A stretch of DNA of 26,868 bases. Source: JBELMB01 sp042088665 (GTDB taxonomy: Bacteria; Pseudomonadota; Alphaproteobacteria; Rhodobacterales; Rhodobacteraceae). The translations under genes and the position numbers were made by a program. The stretch covers positions 1 through 26,868 of the forward strand of contig JBELMB010000061.1 in the NCBI GenBank assembly GCA_042088665.1, in the 5' to 3' direction. The notes under the pieces are model-generated. The model was given only the letters and a program-made list of their open reading frames with translations, ran no database searches and was not told the DNA's origin. Positions 15,141 to 23,102 of this stretch are shown one piece after another (position 1 is the stretch's first letter; the number at the start of each line of letters is the position of its first letter).

Positions 15141-16322
15141 ATGGCGGACAGCAACGAATCCAGTCGACTACAACAGGAATCCAGGCTTCAGAAACTGATC
15201 CGGCAGCCTGAAATCGGCGCATTGATCGTGATGGTCGTGATCATCGTGGCACTGGCAATTGCCTCGGACATGAAGGCGTTCAACGCGCTTGGCCTGAAGA
15301 ACAACGTCAAGATCATCGCACAATACGGGATCATCGCGTTGGGCGCGGCGATGCTGATGATTGCCGGAGAGTTCGACCTGTCCATCGGATCGATGATCGG
15401 CTTTGCCGGCATGTCCATGGCGCTCATGCTCAAATGGGGCCTGCCTTTCGGCCTTGGCGAGGCGACACCCCTCACGGCCTTTGCCTTCACACTCGCCATG
15501 ACGCTGGCCCTTGGCTGGATCATCGGCAACATCGTGGTCCGATCAGGGTTATCGAGCTTTATCGTGACCCTTGGCTTTCTGTTCTTCCTGCGCGGCGTGA
15601 CCGAAGTCGCCTTCCGCCTGATCAACCAGTCCACACAGGTCTCGGGCCTGCCCGACTACAAGGAAGAGAGCTGGTTCGCCAATATCCTCGGCGGCGAGGT
15701 CTTTGGCTGGTTCTACGACGCATGGTACTGGATCGGCACGGTGGTCACCCGCAACTGGGATTTCCCCGAACGCCTGTCCATCGAAACGATCAACGCGCTG
15801 GCGCTGATGAACATCAACCGGCGGCTCGAACAATGGGTGACCGGCTTTGATGCACGTTTCTTGTGGTTCATCATCATCTCCGTGGTCGCGTGGTTCATCC
15901 TGAGCCGCACCCAGACCGGCAACTGGATCTACGCCACCGGTGACAACAAGGAAGCCGCCCGCGCCAACGGTGTGCCGACCAACTCGGTCAAGATCGGCTG
16001 TTTCATGTTCACCGCCTTCTGCGCCACGATGTTCGCGGCCTGTCAGGTCTTTGACACCAACACCTCTGACGCGGCGAAGGGCAACCTGATGGAGCTTTTC
16101 GCCATCGCCATCGCCGTTGTCGGCGGCACCCTGATGACGGGTGGGTTCGGTTCGATCCTTGGCGTCGTCTTCGGGGCGATCACCGTGGGCCTCGTGTCCA
16201 ACGCGGTGTTCTTTATCCCGGCCATCGACGGCGCATGGTTCCGCGTCTTCCTCGGTGCGATCCTGCTGGCGGCGGTGTTTGCCAACGAACGGATCCGCAA
16301 ACGTATCACGGGGGGGATATGA
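15141..16322 (+). CDS. Sugar ABC transporter permease (RbsC/FrcC type)
   Basis: Inner-membrane permease of the ribose/fructose ABC importer family (BPD_transp_2). It has 393 residues and about 8-10 hydrophobic helices. Family landmarks are GEFDLSIGSMIGFAGM (residues 75-90), FIVTLGFLFFLRG, and the cytoplasmic coupling segment TGDNKEAARANGVP. Between the helix ending near 160 and the one starting near 245 is a long hydrophilic stretch rich in Trp and acidic residues, which makes it longer than the ~330-residue RbsC proteins. GGGGGAGAC precedes the ATG. It works with the binding protein before it and the ATPase after it. Confidence 0.9.
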   Translation: MADSNESSRLQQESRLQKLIRQPEIGALIVMVVIIVALAIASDMKAFNALGLKNNVKIIAQYGIIALGAAMLMIAGEFDLSIGSMIGFAGMSMALMLKWGLPFGLGEATPLTAFAFTLAMTLALGWIIGNIVVRSGLSSFIVTLGFLFFLRGVTEVAFRLINQSTQVSGLPDYKEESWFANILGGEVFGWFYDAWYWIGTVVTRNWDFPERLSIETINALALMNINRRLEQWVTGFDARFLWFIIISVVAWFILSRTQTGNWIYATGDNKEAARANGVPTNSVKIGCFMFTAFCATMFAACQVFDTNTSDAAKGNLMELFAIAIAVVGGTLMTGGFGSILGVVFGAITVGLVSNAVFFIPAIDGAWFRVFLGAILLAAVFANERIRKRITGGI

Positions 16323-16421
16323 TGCGCCCCTTTGACTCAGGCCGCAGCTTGACGGTTTTCGCCACGGAGGCGGAGCCTAAGGGCCGCGAAACTCGTCTCC
16401 GTGCAAAAAGGAGCGCATGAG

Positions 16422-17192
16422 ATGGCAGAACCATTCCTTCGCGTTGAAAAGATCGTCAAGAAGTTCGGGCCATTCACGGCCCTTGGCGGTGTCGATCTGG
16501 AGGTCCACCCGGGCGAGGTACACGCGCTTCTGGGGGACAACGGTGCCGGCAAATCCACCCTGATCAAGACGCTGGCAGGGGTGCACCAGCCCACCTCCGG
16601 CCAGCTGTTCATCGAGGGCAAGCCGGTCAACTTCAGCTCGCCGCGGGACGCCTCCGCGGCGGGGATCGGCACGGTCTATCAGGACCTCGCCCTGAACCAG
16701 CTGATGAGCGTGACGCGCAACTTCTTCATGGGGCGCGAGCTGAAAGGGCCGCTTGGCACTCTCAAGATGGACGAGATGGACAAGATCGCCCATGACGAGA
16801 TGCTCAAGATCGGGATCGACTTTTCCGATCCCACGCAGGCGGTCGGCACCATGTCCGGCGGTCAGCGCCAGACGCTCGCGATTGCGCGCGCCATCTATTT
16901 CGGGGCCAAGGTCCTGATCCTGGACGAACCGACCTCGGCCCTCGGACAAAAGCAGCAGATGGAAGTGCTCAAGACCATCAAGCGGGTCAAGCGGCGCGGC
17001 GATATCGCGATCATCTTCATCACCCACAATGAGATCCACTCGCGGCTCGTGGGCGATCGCTTTACCTTCCTGGCCCTTGGCCAGGTGATCGGGGCCGGCA
17101 AGGCCGAAGCGATCACCGACAAGGAAATGCGCCGCCTGATGTCCGGTGGTGCCGAAATGGGTGATCTGGAAAAGGAACTGGCCGCGATCTGA
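16422..17192 (+). CDS. Sugar ABC transporter ATP-binding protein (single-domain, FrcA-like)
   Basis: Cytoplasmic ATPase subunit of 256 residues with one nucleotide-binding domain: Walker A GDNGAGKST (38-46), Q-loop Gln87 in VYQDLA, signature MSGGQRQ (144-150), Walker B VLILDEP (164-170) and the switch His202 in ITHNE. Most sugar importers of this class (RbsA, XylG) have two fused domains of about 500 residues; a single domain is the FrcA arrangement, so it should act as a homodimer. AAGGAG lies 8 nt before the ATG at 16422. A GTG at 16401 in frame has no comparable site. A terminator follows. Confidence 0.92.
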   Translation: MAEPFLRVEKIVKKFGPFTALGGVDLEVHPGEVHALLGDNGAGKSTLIKTLAGVHQPTSGQLFIEGKPVNFSSPRDASAAGIGTVYQDLALNQLMSVTRNFFMGRELKGPLGTLKMDEMDKIAHDEMLKIGIDFSDPTQAVGTMSGGQRQTLAIARAIYFGAKVLILDEPTSALGQKQQMEVLKTIKRVKRRGDIAIIFITHNEIHSRLVGDRFTFLALGQVIGAGKAEAITDKEMRRLMSGGAEMGDLEKELAAI

Positions 17193-17245
17193 TCGCAATC
17201 GGTCATGGCCTGCGGGACGATTGTGTTCCGCACGCCGCAGCATAC

Positions 17246-17280
17246 CCCGCCCGTCCGGCTAGTCCGGGCGGGCGTCTTTT
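17246..17280 (+). terminator. Terminator of the sugar ABC transporter operon
   Basis: CCCGCCCG (17246-17253) pairs with CGGGCGGG (17265-17272) around an 11-nt loop, then CGTCTTTT follows. It lies 54 bp past the ATPase stop. Confidence 0.75.
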
Positions 17281-17566
17281 ATGGGGCCCTGTGTCGGACC
17301 GGCGCTTTGCGGCACTGGCCTCGCGGGCGGCAATGCCCCCTCGCGGCGCATCGGCAAACCGACCTGTTGCGAATCAATCATGGCGCGCAAAAGCACGCGG
17401 CGGCTTGTCTGGATGTTCCAAAGGGCGAAAACGCCGTCAATCCGTTGATCCGTCAAGGGAAATGGGCGCTCTTTTCTGATCCGGATCGGCGCATCTGCCA
17501 GAGATTTACGCAATGTTTTTCCCGCTTGACGGCCAGCGAAGCCACATCGCCACGACGCGCCATTTC

Positions 17567-17600
17567 AGAAATTTATTTCTCCAATTCAATAAATTATGAT
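17567..17600 (+). promoter_or_regulatory. Possible promoter/operator of the TRAP locus
   Basis: An inverted repeat AGAAAT-TT-ATTTCT (17567-17580) is followed by AT-rich sequence and a TATGAT hexamer (17595-17600), a 5/6 match to a -10 box. No good -35 is spaced correctly, so an activator might be needed. The binding-protein ATG is about 150 bp downstream. Confidence 0.35.
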
Positions 17601-17756
17601 ACGACCCTCATGGCAGAGCACAGCCCGGCCCAGTTGGCGGGTGCAAAACGATTGGGCGACACACTGCCCGTTCTGCTGCCGACCACTTGAATCTTTCCTT
17701 GGCAGGTCCAAAAAAGAGCAGGTGTGAAACAGTCTGACGTAAATAGGGAGCAACAA

Positions 17757-18716
17757 ATGAACAAATTCATCACAAGTGTTGTCGTCGCAGCTGGAATTGC
17801 GATTGGATCCGGCGCATCCGCGCAAGAATTCTTTTCTATCGGAACCGGCGGCGTCACGGGCGTGTACTACCCCACCGGTGGCGCAATCTGCCGTCTCGTG
17901 AACAAGGACCGCAAGACGCATGGGTTCCGCTGTGCCGTGGAATCCACCGGCGGATCGGTCTACAACATCAACACCATCAAGGCAGGGGAACTGGAGTTCG
18001 GCGTCGCGCAATCCGACTGGCAGTACCACGCCTACAACGGCACCTCCAAGTTTGCGGACAACCCCTTCCCCGAGGTCCGCGCGGTCATGTCCGTGCACCC
18101 CGAGCCCTTCACCCTGCTGGTGCGCGGTGACAGCGGCATCACCGGCTTTGAAGAGCTTGCGGGCAAGCGCGTGAACGTCGGCAACCCCGGTTCCGGCCAG
18201 CGTGCAACCATGGAAGTGGTCATGGACGCCTTTGGCATCGGCATGGACGACCTTGCGCTCGCGACCGAGTACAAGGGCTCCGAGATGGCCAAGCAGCTTT
18301 GCGACGGCAACATCGACGCGATGATCTACACCGTGGGTCACCCGGCCGCTGCCATCAAGGAAGCCACCACCACCTGCGACGTGCAACTCGTTGACGTGGT
18401 TGGCGCGCCGATCGACCAGCTGGTTGCGGACAACGCGTTCTACCGCGTCGCCACCATCCCCGGCGGCACCTATGCAGGCAACGATGGCGACACCACCACC
18501 TTTGGTGTGGGTGCGACCTTCGTGACCTCTGCTGATGTCTCCGAGGATCTCGTCTACACGGTCGCAAAGGCCGTGATGGCGAACATCGACGACTTCCGCC
18601 AGCTGCACCCGGCCTTTGCCGCGCTGGAGCCTGCGCAGATGGTCAAGGACGGTCTGTCAGCCCCGCTGCACCCCGGTGCGGAAAAGGCCTACAAAGAGCT
18701 GGGCCTGATCGACTAA
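17757..18716 (+). CDS. TAXI-family TRAP transporter solute-binding protein
   Basis: Periplasmic binding protein of the TAXI class of TRAP transporters (319 residues), which import small carboxylates or amino acids using an ion gradient. The signal peptide covers residues 1-22 (cleavage after ASA). The mature start FFSIGTGGVTGVYYPTGGAI is the TAXI hallmark, followed by VESTGGSVYNI, GVAQSDW and GKRVNVGNPGSGQRA. The start at 17757 has GGGAG 7 nt upstream; an in-frame ATG at 17724 adds 11 hydrophilic residues before the signal peptide and is less likely. The fused permease partner lies 590 bp downstream, after a small Cys-rich gene. The substrate is unknown. Confidence 0.93.
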   Translation: MNKFITSVVVAAGIAIGSGASAQEFFSIGTGGVTGVYYPTGGAICRLVNKDRKTHGFRCAVESTGGSVYNINTIKAGELEFGVAQSDWQYHAYNGTSKFADNPFPEVRAVMSVHPEPFTLLVRGDSGITGFEELAGKRVNVGNPGSGQRATMEVVMDAFGIGMDDLALATEYKGSEMAKQLCDGNIDAMIYTVGHPAAAIKEATTTCDVQLVDVVGAPIDQLVADNAFYRVATIPGGTYAGNDGDTTTFGVGATFVTSADVSEDLVYTVAKAVMANIDDFRQLHPAFAALEPAQMVKDGLSAPLHPGAEKAYKELGLID

Positions 18717-18733
18717 GCTGATCCCAACGCGCG

Positions 18734-18754
18734 GCGGCGGGCTTGGCCTGCCGC
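18734..18754 (+). terminator. Hairpin after the TAXI binding-protein gene
   Basis: GCGGCGGGC-TTG-GCCTGCCGC forms a 9-bp stem with one G-T pair, 18 bp past the stop. No T-run follows directly. It may stabilise the upstream mRNA or reduce read-through. Confidence 0.45.
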
Positions 18755-18804
18755 CCGCACTTGGGCGGCGTTTTGGGCCGTCTTGTTTCGGATCGGTTTG
18801 GCAC

Positions 18805-19080
18805 ATGACCAGAGCGCTGGCAGTCTTGATCTTTGTGGTGTCCTCACCAGCAGTTTTTGCCCATGGCTCGCATATGGATTGCCTGCTGCAGTGCGGACTG
18901 GATGGTCAGTGTCTGGCGGATTGCGAACGGTCGCGGGATCAGACGAATTGCCTCTTTGCCCTGCAAAGCTGTTTTTCCGAATGCAACGCCCAGTCCAGCC
19001 CCGACACGGCCGGTGGCACAAGTGCATGCCATCGCACCTGCGGTCAGCAAGCGGACATCTGCACGGCGCGCGACAGCTGA
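18805..19080 (+). CDS. Small secreted cysteine-rich protein (CX3C motifs), unknown
   Basis: A 91-residue protein I do not recognise. It has a signal peptide (residues 1-19, cleavage after VFA). The ~72-residue mature part holds ten cysteines at 26, 30, 36, 40, 49, 56, 60, 75, 79 and 86. Eight of them form four CX3C pairs (26/30, 36/40, 56/60, 75/79). Such spacing suits helical hairpins held by disulfides, or a metal site, in the periplasm. It lies between the TAXI binding protein and its permease on the same strand, so co-transcription is likely, though a hairpin separates it from the former. The ribosome-binding site is weak. The coding case rests on the good signal peptide and ordered Cys pattern. 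Confidence 0.65.
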   Translation: MTRALAVLIFVVSSPAVFAHGSHMDCLLQCGLDGQCLADCERSRDQTNCLFALQSCFSECNAQSSPDTAGGTSACHRTCGQQADICTARDS

Positions 19081-19109
19081 CTGGGATCAGCCTCCCCCCT
19101 ACCCCCGGT

Positions 19110-19210
19110 CAGGCCTCTGACCAAAACAAAAACTGTCAGGTCTCTGATCAAGACTAAAACATCCAAGTCTCTGACCAGAACAAAACCTCGCAGGCCTCTG
19201 ATACAGAGCC
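19110..19210. repeat. 27-nt tandem repeat, 3.7 units, intergenic
   Basis: Units start at 19110, 19137, 19164 and 19191 (last one partial). They share the pattern CAGGCCTCTGACCAAAACAA with scattered substitutions. The array fills much of the 226-bp gap before the TRAP permease. Since 27 is a multiple of three, open frames run through it, but none has a plausible start or product. Contiguous units without spacers exclude a CRISPR array. Confidence 0.85.
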
Positions 19211-19306
19211 GCACCCGAAGACGCCCGGAACCCCAATAAAGCCCCCCCACGGATATCACCAGACTCCGCGGGCGCAGGCGACACCCCATGACGAAGGATC
19301 GAGGCG

Positions 19307-21931
19307 ATGGCCGAGACGCAAAGCGCAGACGATATGGTCGCCGAAGCCGATACCGGCGCCCGCAACCCGACCGCCCAATGGCAAGCCCGGCTGATCATCG
19401 GCACCTGTATCGTCTGGTCGCTGTTCCAACTGTACATCGCCTCCAAGGTGCCGGGGATCCTTGCCCAGGCCACGGGCGTGGGCCTCTTTGCCAATATCGT
19501 GGCGCAGGCGCGTTTCGTGCACCTTGCCTTTGCGATCATGCTGGCAACGCTGGCCTTTCCGCTGACCAAATCCGCGCCCAGAGACCGTATCCCGCTCTAT
19601 GACTGGGTGCTTCTGATCCTTGGCGTGGCGGCCTGTCTCTACCTTGTGGCCTTCCGGTTTCAGATCGCGGACCGGCCCGGATTGTGGAGCATGTCGGACA
19701 TCATAATGTCTGCCATCGGCATGACGGTGCTGATGATTTCCGTCTACCGCGCGCTGGGACTGCCGCTGGTGATCATTGCCTGCTGCTTTGTCGCCTTTGC
19801 CTTTTTCGGGGGCTACTCGGAATGGGCGCGCAACATCACCAACTACGGCGGCGCATCGCTGACCAAGGCACTGGGTCACTACTGGATGCAGACCGAGGGC
19901 GTGTTCGGCGTGGCGCTTGGCGTCTCGACCACGATGATCTTTCTGTTTGTGCTGTTCGGCGCCTTGCTGGACCGCGCGGGCGGGGGCAACTGGTTCATCA
20001 AGGTGGCGATTGCGCTGTTGGGCGCGCTGCGGGGCGGACCGGCCAAGGCCTCTGTGCTGTCGTCTATGATGACGGGCATGATCTCCGGCTCCTCGATCGC
20101 GAACACGGTGACCACCGGCACCTTTACCATCCCCTTGATGAAGCGCATCGGCTTTTCGGCGGAAAAGGCCGGCGCGGTCGAGGTCGCCTCTTCGACCAAC
20201 GGCCAGCTCACGCCGCCTGTGATGGGCGCGGCGGCCTTCCTGATGGTGGAATACGTCAACATTCCCTACATCGAAGTCATCAAGCACGCCTTCCTTCCGG
20301 CGGTGATTTCCTACATTGCGCTGCTCTACATCGTGCACCTCGAAGCGCTGAAGATGAAGATGCAGGGCCTCAAGAAACCGGGCCGCCACATCGGTCCGCT
20401 GATGATCCTGATGCTCTTTGCGGGGGGCTTTGCCTTTCTCGGGCTCAGCACCTATCTGATGATCGGCTTTCGGACGCTGATCGGGCCGATGGTGGGTGAC
20501 AGTGTTTACGTGGCCGTGGCCCTCGTCGCGGTGATGTATGTCGTGCTGGTCTATGTGGCCTCGCGCTATCCGGATCTGGAAATGGACGAACCAGACGGCG
20601 AAGTGATCGCACCGCGGCTGACACCCACCCTGTTGGGCGGCTTGTATTTTGCGCTGCCGATCTTCATCCTTGTGTGGAACCTGATGGTCCGCACCGACGA
20701 GCTGGACCGCCTGTCCCCCGCGCTGTCCGCCTTTTGGGCGACGATCTTCATGATCATTGTCGCGCTCACCCATCGCCCGCTGAAGGCCTTCTTTCGCGGG
20801 GCGACGGATGAGGCCAGCAAAGGGCTGACGCCGCTATTGAACGGCTGGGCGGATTTCGTGAACGGGCTGATCCTTGGCGCGCGCAACATGATCGGCATCG
20901 GTGTGGCCACCGGGGCGGCGGGCGTGATCGTCGGCACCATCAGCCTGACCGGCGCGCATCAGGTGATTGGGCAGGTTATCGAAGTCATCTCTGGCGGCAA
21001 CCTGATGATCCTGCTGATCCTCGTGGCGATCCTGTCGCTGATCCTCGGGATGGGGCTGCCGACGACGGCCAACTACATCGTTGTGTCCAGCCTCATGGCG
21101 CCGGTGATCGTCTCTGTGGGCGCGCAGTCAGGTCTGATCGTTCCGCTGATTGCCGTGCACATGTTCGTGTTCTACTTCGGGATCCTCGCGGATGACACGC
21201 CCCCTGTCGGGCTCGCGGCCTATGCAGCCGCCGCGATCAGCCGCGGAGACCCGATCATGACGGGGGTTCAGGGCTTTGCCTATGACATCCGCACCGCGCT
21301 GCTGCCCTTCCTGTTCATCTTCAACACCGATCTGCTGCTGATCGACGTGGGCTTTGCCAAGGCGATCATTGTCTTCTTCATCTCGCTCACGGCGATGCTG
21401 TTGTTTGCCGCCGCAACACAGGGGTACTTCATCGCGAAGAACAGGATATGGGAGACGGTCGCGCTTTTGTTCATCGCTTTCATGCTGTTCCGGCCCGATT
21501 GGTTCCTCGATCAGGTGTCGGACAAATACACCACCGCGCAGGGCCCCGCGGTGCTGGAGCTGATGAACACTACCCCCGAAGGCAAGGAGATCCGGTTCAC
21601 TGTCGAAGGCCCGGACTTTGACACGCTGGAGGTCAGGCCCGTGACCATCGTGCTGCCCTCGGCAGGGGCGGAAACGCTCTCGGCCCAAGGGCTGCTGGTG
21701 ATGAGCGAGGGGGATCTGCTGCGCATTGACGAACCTTTTGGTGCGCCGCCGGCGGTCGCCCCGATCAGCGGTGTGGAATTCGATTACTACGGTGACGACC
21801 CGGTGGTCATCACCCAGATCGAAGTGGAGAATGATCGCCTGCCCAAGGAGCTCTTTTTCATTCCTGCGCTGCTCTTGTTGGCCGGACTGGTGTTGATCCA
21901 GCGTCGCCGCGCCGAACAGCCCCCGTTCTGA
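19307..21931 (+). CDS. Fused TRAP transporter permease (DctQ-DctM, TAXI type)
   Basis: Large inner-membrane permease of 874 residues that fuses the small (DctQ-like, about residues 30-190) and large (DctM-like, about 200-690) subunits, as usual for TAXI systems. The large-subunit signature is clear: GMISGSSIANTVTTGTF, then FSAEKAGAVEVASSTNGQL and TPPVMGAAAF; a second repeat half has LGMGLPTTANYIV and DDTPPVGLAAYAAAAI. The last ~170 residues form a soluble domain like the C-terminal extension (DUF3394-type) of some TAXI permeases, closed by one more membrane helix and RRRAE. The ATG at 19307 follows GAGG. It pairs with the binding protein at 17757; the stress-protein gene follows 11 bp later. 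Confidence 0.93.
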   Translation: MAETQSADDMVAEADTGARNPTAQWQARLIIGTCIVWSLFQLYIASKVPGILAQATGVGLFANIVAQARFVHLAFAIMLATLAFPLTKSAPRDRIPLYDWVLLILGVAACLYLVAFRFQIADRPGLWSMSDIIMSAIGMTVLMISVYRALGLPLVIIACCFVAFAFFGGYSEWARNITNYGGASLTKALGHYWMQTEGVFGVALGVSTTMIFLFVLFGALLDRAGGGNWFIKVAIALLGALRGGPAKASVLSSMMTGMISGSSIANTVTTGTFTIPLMKRIGFSAEKAGAVEVASSTNGQLTPPVMGAAAFLMVEYVNIPYIEVIKHAFLPAVISYIALLYIVHLEALKMKMQGLKKPGRHIGPLMILMLFAGGFAFLGLSTYLMIGFRTLIGPMVGDSVYVAVALVAVMYVVLVYVASRYPDLEMDEPDGEVIAPRLTPTLLGGLYFALPIFILVWNLMVRTDELDRLSPALSAFWATIFMIIVALTHRPLKAFFRGATDEASKGLTPLLNGWADFVNGLILGARNMIGIGVATGAAGVIVGTISLTGAHQVIGQVIEVISGGNLMILLILVAILSLILGMGLPTTANYIVVSSLMAPVIVSVGAQSGLIVPLIAVHMFVFYFGILADDTPPVGLAAYAAAAISRGDPIMTGVQGFAYDIRTALLPFLFIFNTDLLLIDVGFAKAIIVFFISLTAMLLFAAATQGYFIAKNRIWETVALLFIAFMLFRPDWFLDQVSDKYTTAQGPAVLELMNTTPEGKEIRFTVEGPDFDTLEVRPVTIVLPSAGAETLSAQGLLVMSEGDLLRIDEPFGAPPAVAPISGVEFDYYGDDPVVITQIEVENDRLPKELFFIPALLLLAGLVLIQRRRAEQPPF

Positions 21932-21942
21932 GGAGAGGTGAG

Positions 21943-22368
21943 ATGTTCAAGAAGATCCTGATGGCCATCGATCTGAACGACGAGGCAGGTGCCACGCGCG
22001 TGGCGCAAAAGGCCGGGGAGCTGGCGGTCCTCTCCGGGGCCGAGCTGCACGTGCTGAGCGTCGTGCCAGAGCTGGGCTATAATCTGGTGGGCGCCGCTTT
22101 TGGCGCTGATCACAGTGCAAAGATGATCGTCGAGGCATCCGACGCGCTGAAGGGCTGGGCCGCCAAGGCCCTGCCCGAAGGTTCCGCGCCGCAGATCCAT
22201 GTGATGCAGGGCACGATCTACGACCAGATTCTGCGGCTTGCGGGCAAGCTGGAGGTCGACGCAATCGTGGTGGGCGCCAACCGTCCGGAACTGCGCAACT
22301 ACCTCGTCGGCCCCAATGCCGCGCGGGTCGTGCGTCACGCGACGCAGGCCGTGCTGGTGGTGCGGTAA
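21943..22368 (+). CDS. Universal stress protein (UspA fold, UspF-like)
   Basis: Single-domain universal stress protein of 141 residues. It starts FKKILMAIDLND, with the nucleotide-site Asp10, and ends in GANRPELRNYLVGPNAARVV, RHATQAVLVVR. This C-terminal form is like the UspF/UspG branch. The usual G-2x-G-9x-G-S/T loop is changed at two places: Arg114 for Gly and Pro124 for Ser/Thr, so ATP binding is uncertain. It lies 11 bp after the TRAP permease with a strong GAGGAGAGG site, so it is in the same operon. Known precedent: TeaD, a Usp protein, modulates the TeaABC TRAP transporter of Halomonas. A regulatory role here is inferred from that. Confidence 0.9.
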   Translation: MFKKILMAIDLNDEAGATRVAQKAGELAVLSGAELHVLSVVPELGYNLVGAAFGADHSAKMIVEASDALKGWAAKALPEGSAPQIHVMQGTIYDQILRLAGKLEVDAIVVGANRPELRNYLVGPNAARVVRHATQAVLVVR

Positions 22369-22548
22369 GGACCTGGCAACGCGCAGGGCCTGACCTCCTT
22401 GTCCGAAGGCAGAAGATGCCTTTGGCGCTGAAATGGCTCCATATCCAAGTCCCGTGCCGGGGGCGGGCTGCGCAATTTCCGACTTTCGGTACTGGGTGGG
22501 CTGCCCGCAAAGGCCCCGCCGGGCGCGCCAAGGCACGCTGTCAGACAG

Positions 22549-23004
22549 CTATTGCCGCCCCAGCAGCGCCTCCAGCCCGGCCTCCAGCTCTGCAAAGGCC
22601 GCGCCCAGCCGCGCCTCGACCTCCCGTTGGTACGCCCGGGCCAACGGCAGGATCTGCGCCATGAGATCCCGCCCCTCTGCTGTCAGCGCCAGATGCACCA
22701 GCCGCCGGTCTCCACCATCCACGGTCTTGGCCACGTAGCCCGCCGCTTCGAGCCGGGAGGCCGCCCGGCTGACCTTGGATTTCTCCATCGCCACGCGCGC
22801 CTCGATGTCCCGGACTGACACGGTTTCCGCCCCGTCCAGCGGCTGTGCCAGATGGACCAGCACACGCCATTCAGGGATCGAAATGCCAAACCGCTCCCGG
22901 TATTGCCGCGCCAGTTCTTCCGATGTGCGCTCTGCCGCCACCGCCAGCCGGTAGGGCGTGAACCGCGCCAGATCGAACTCCGGCAAGGGGGCGTTGTCTG
23001 CCAT
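22549..23004 (-). CDS. MarR-family transcriptional regulator of the homogentisate genes
   Basis: Winged-helix MarR-family regulator of 151 residues. It has an N-terminal dimerisation helix, then ISIPEWRVLVHL, the recognition helix region VAMEKSKVSRAASRLEAAGY, and the wing DGGDRRLVHLALT (the family DxRxxxLxLT motif). The long C-terminal helix completes the dimer. The ATG at 23004 is chosen because GGAG is 7 nt upstream; a GTG at 23010 would be too close to it. It is divergent from hmgA with a 98-bp shared promoter region that contains a palindrome, so it likely represses the hmgA operon and itself until a pathway intermediate, perhaps homogentisate, binds. The ligand is inferred. Confidence 0.9.
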   Translation of the reverse strand: MADNAPLPEFDLARFTPYRLAVAAERTSEELARQYRERFGISIPEWRVLVHLAQPLDGAETVSVRDIEARVAMEKSKVSRAASRLEAAGYVAKTVDGGDRRLVHLALTAEGRDLMAQILPLARAYQREVEARLGAAFAELEAGLEALLGRQ

Positions 23005-23043
23005 GCGCACTCTCCAAAGATGCAGGTCCCGCCCACATTAGCC

Positions 23044-23072
23044 TTGACTTCATTGCATATGCAACGAATATT
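23044..23072 (+). promoter_or_regulatory. hmgA promoter with embedded MarR operator
   Basis: TTGACT (23044-23049) and AATATT (23067-23072), 17 bp apart, make a plausible promoter for hmgA. Between them is the perfect palindrome TTGCATATGCAA (23053-23064), which extends to TTC...GAA with a single mismatched pair (23049-23068). A repressor bound here would block RNA polymerase directly. The divergent MarR gene starts 45-49 bp away. Confidence 0.65.
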
Positions 23073-23102
23073 GCGAAAGAGATTGACCCCCGGAGGAGCG
23101 CC

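Larger units (their letters stand above)
17193..17756. other. 564-bp intergenic region with an AT-rich 3' part
   Basis: After the transporter terminator no convincing gene is seen. A 161-codon open frame at 17205-17690 lacks a ribosome-binding site and has no recognisable domain or compositional sense. The last ~190 bp are much richer in A+T than the neighbours and probably hold the promoter and 5' UTR of the TRAP genes. Confidence 0.55.

Noticed and set aside
17205..17690. 161-codon open frame after the sugar ABC transporter
   Set aside because: It runs through a terminator hairpin and an AT-rich promoter-like region, has no ribosome-binding site and no recognisable domain.
19110..19210. 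CRISPR array
   Set aside because: The repeat units are directly adjacent, with no unique spacers, and no cas genes are present.
19256..20773. 505-codon minus-strand open frame
   Set aside because: It is antisense to the TRAP permease, very rich in His, Arg, Gln and Asp, and has no recognisable fold or ribosome-binding site.
22369..22548. Terminator between the convergent usp and marR genes
   Set aside because: Only a short 6-bp stem (AAGGCA/TGCCTT) without a T-run was found; too weak to annotate.
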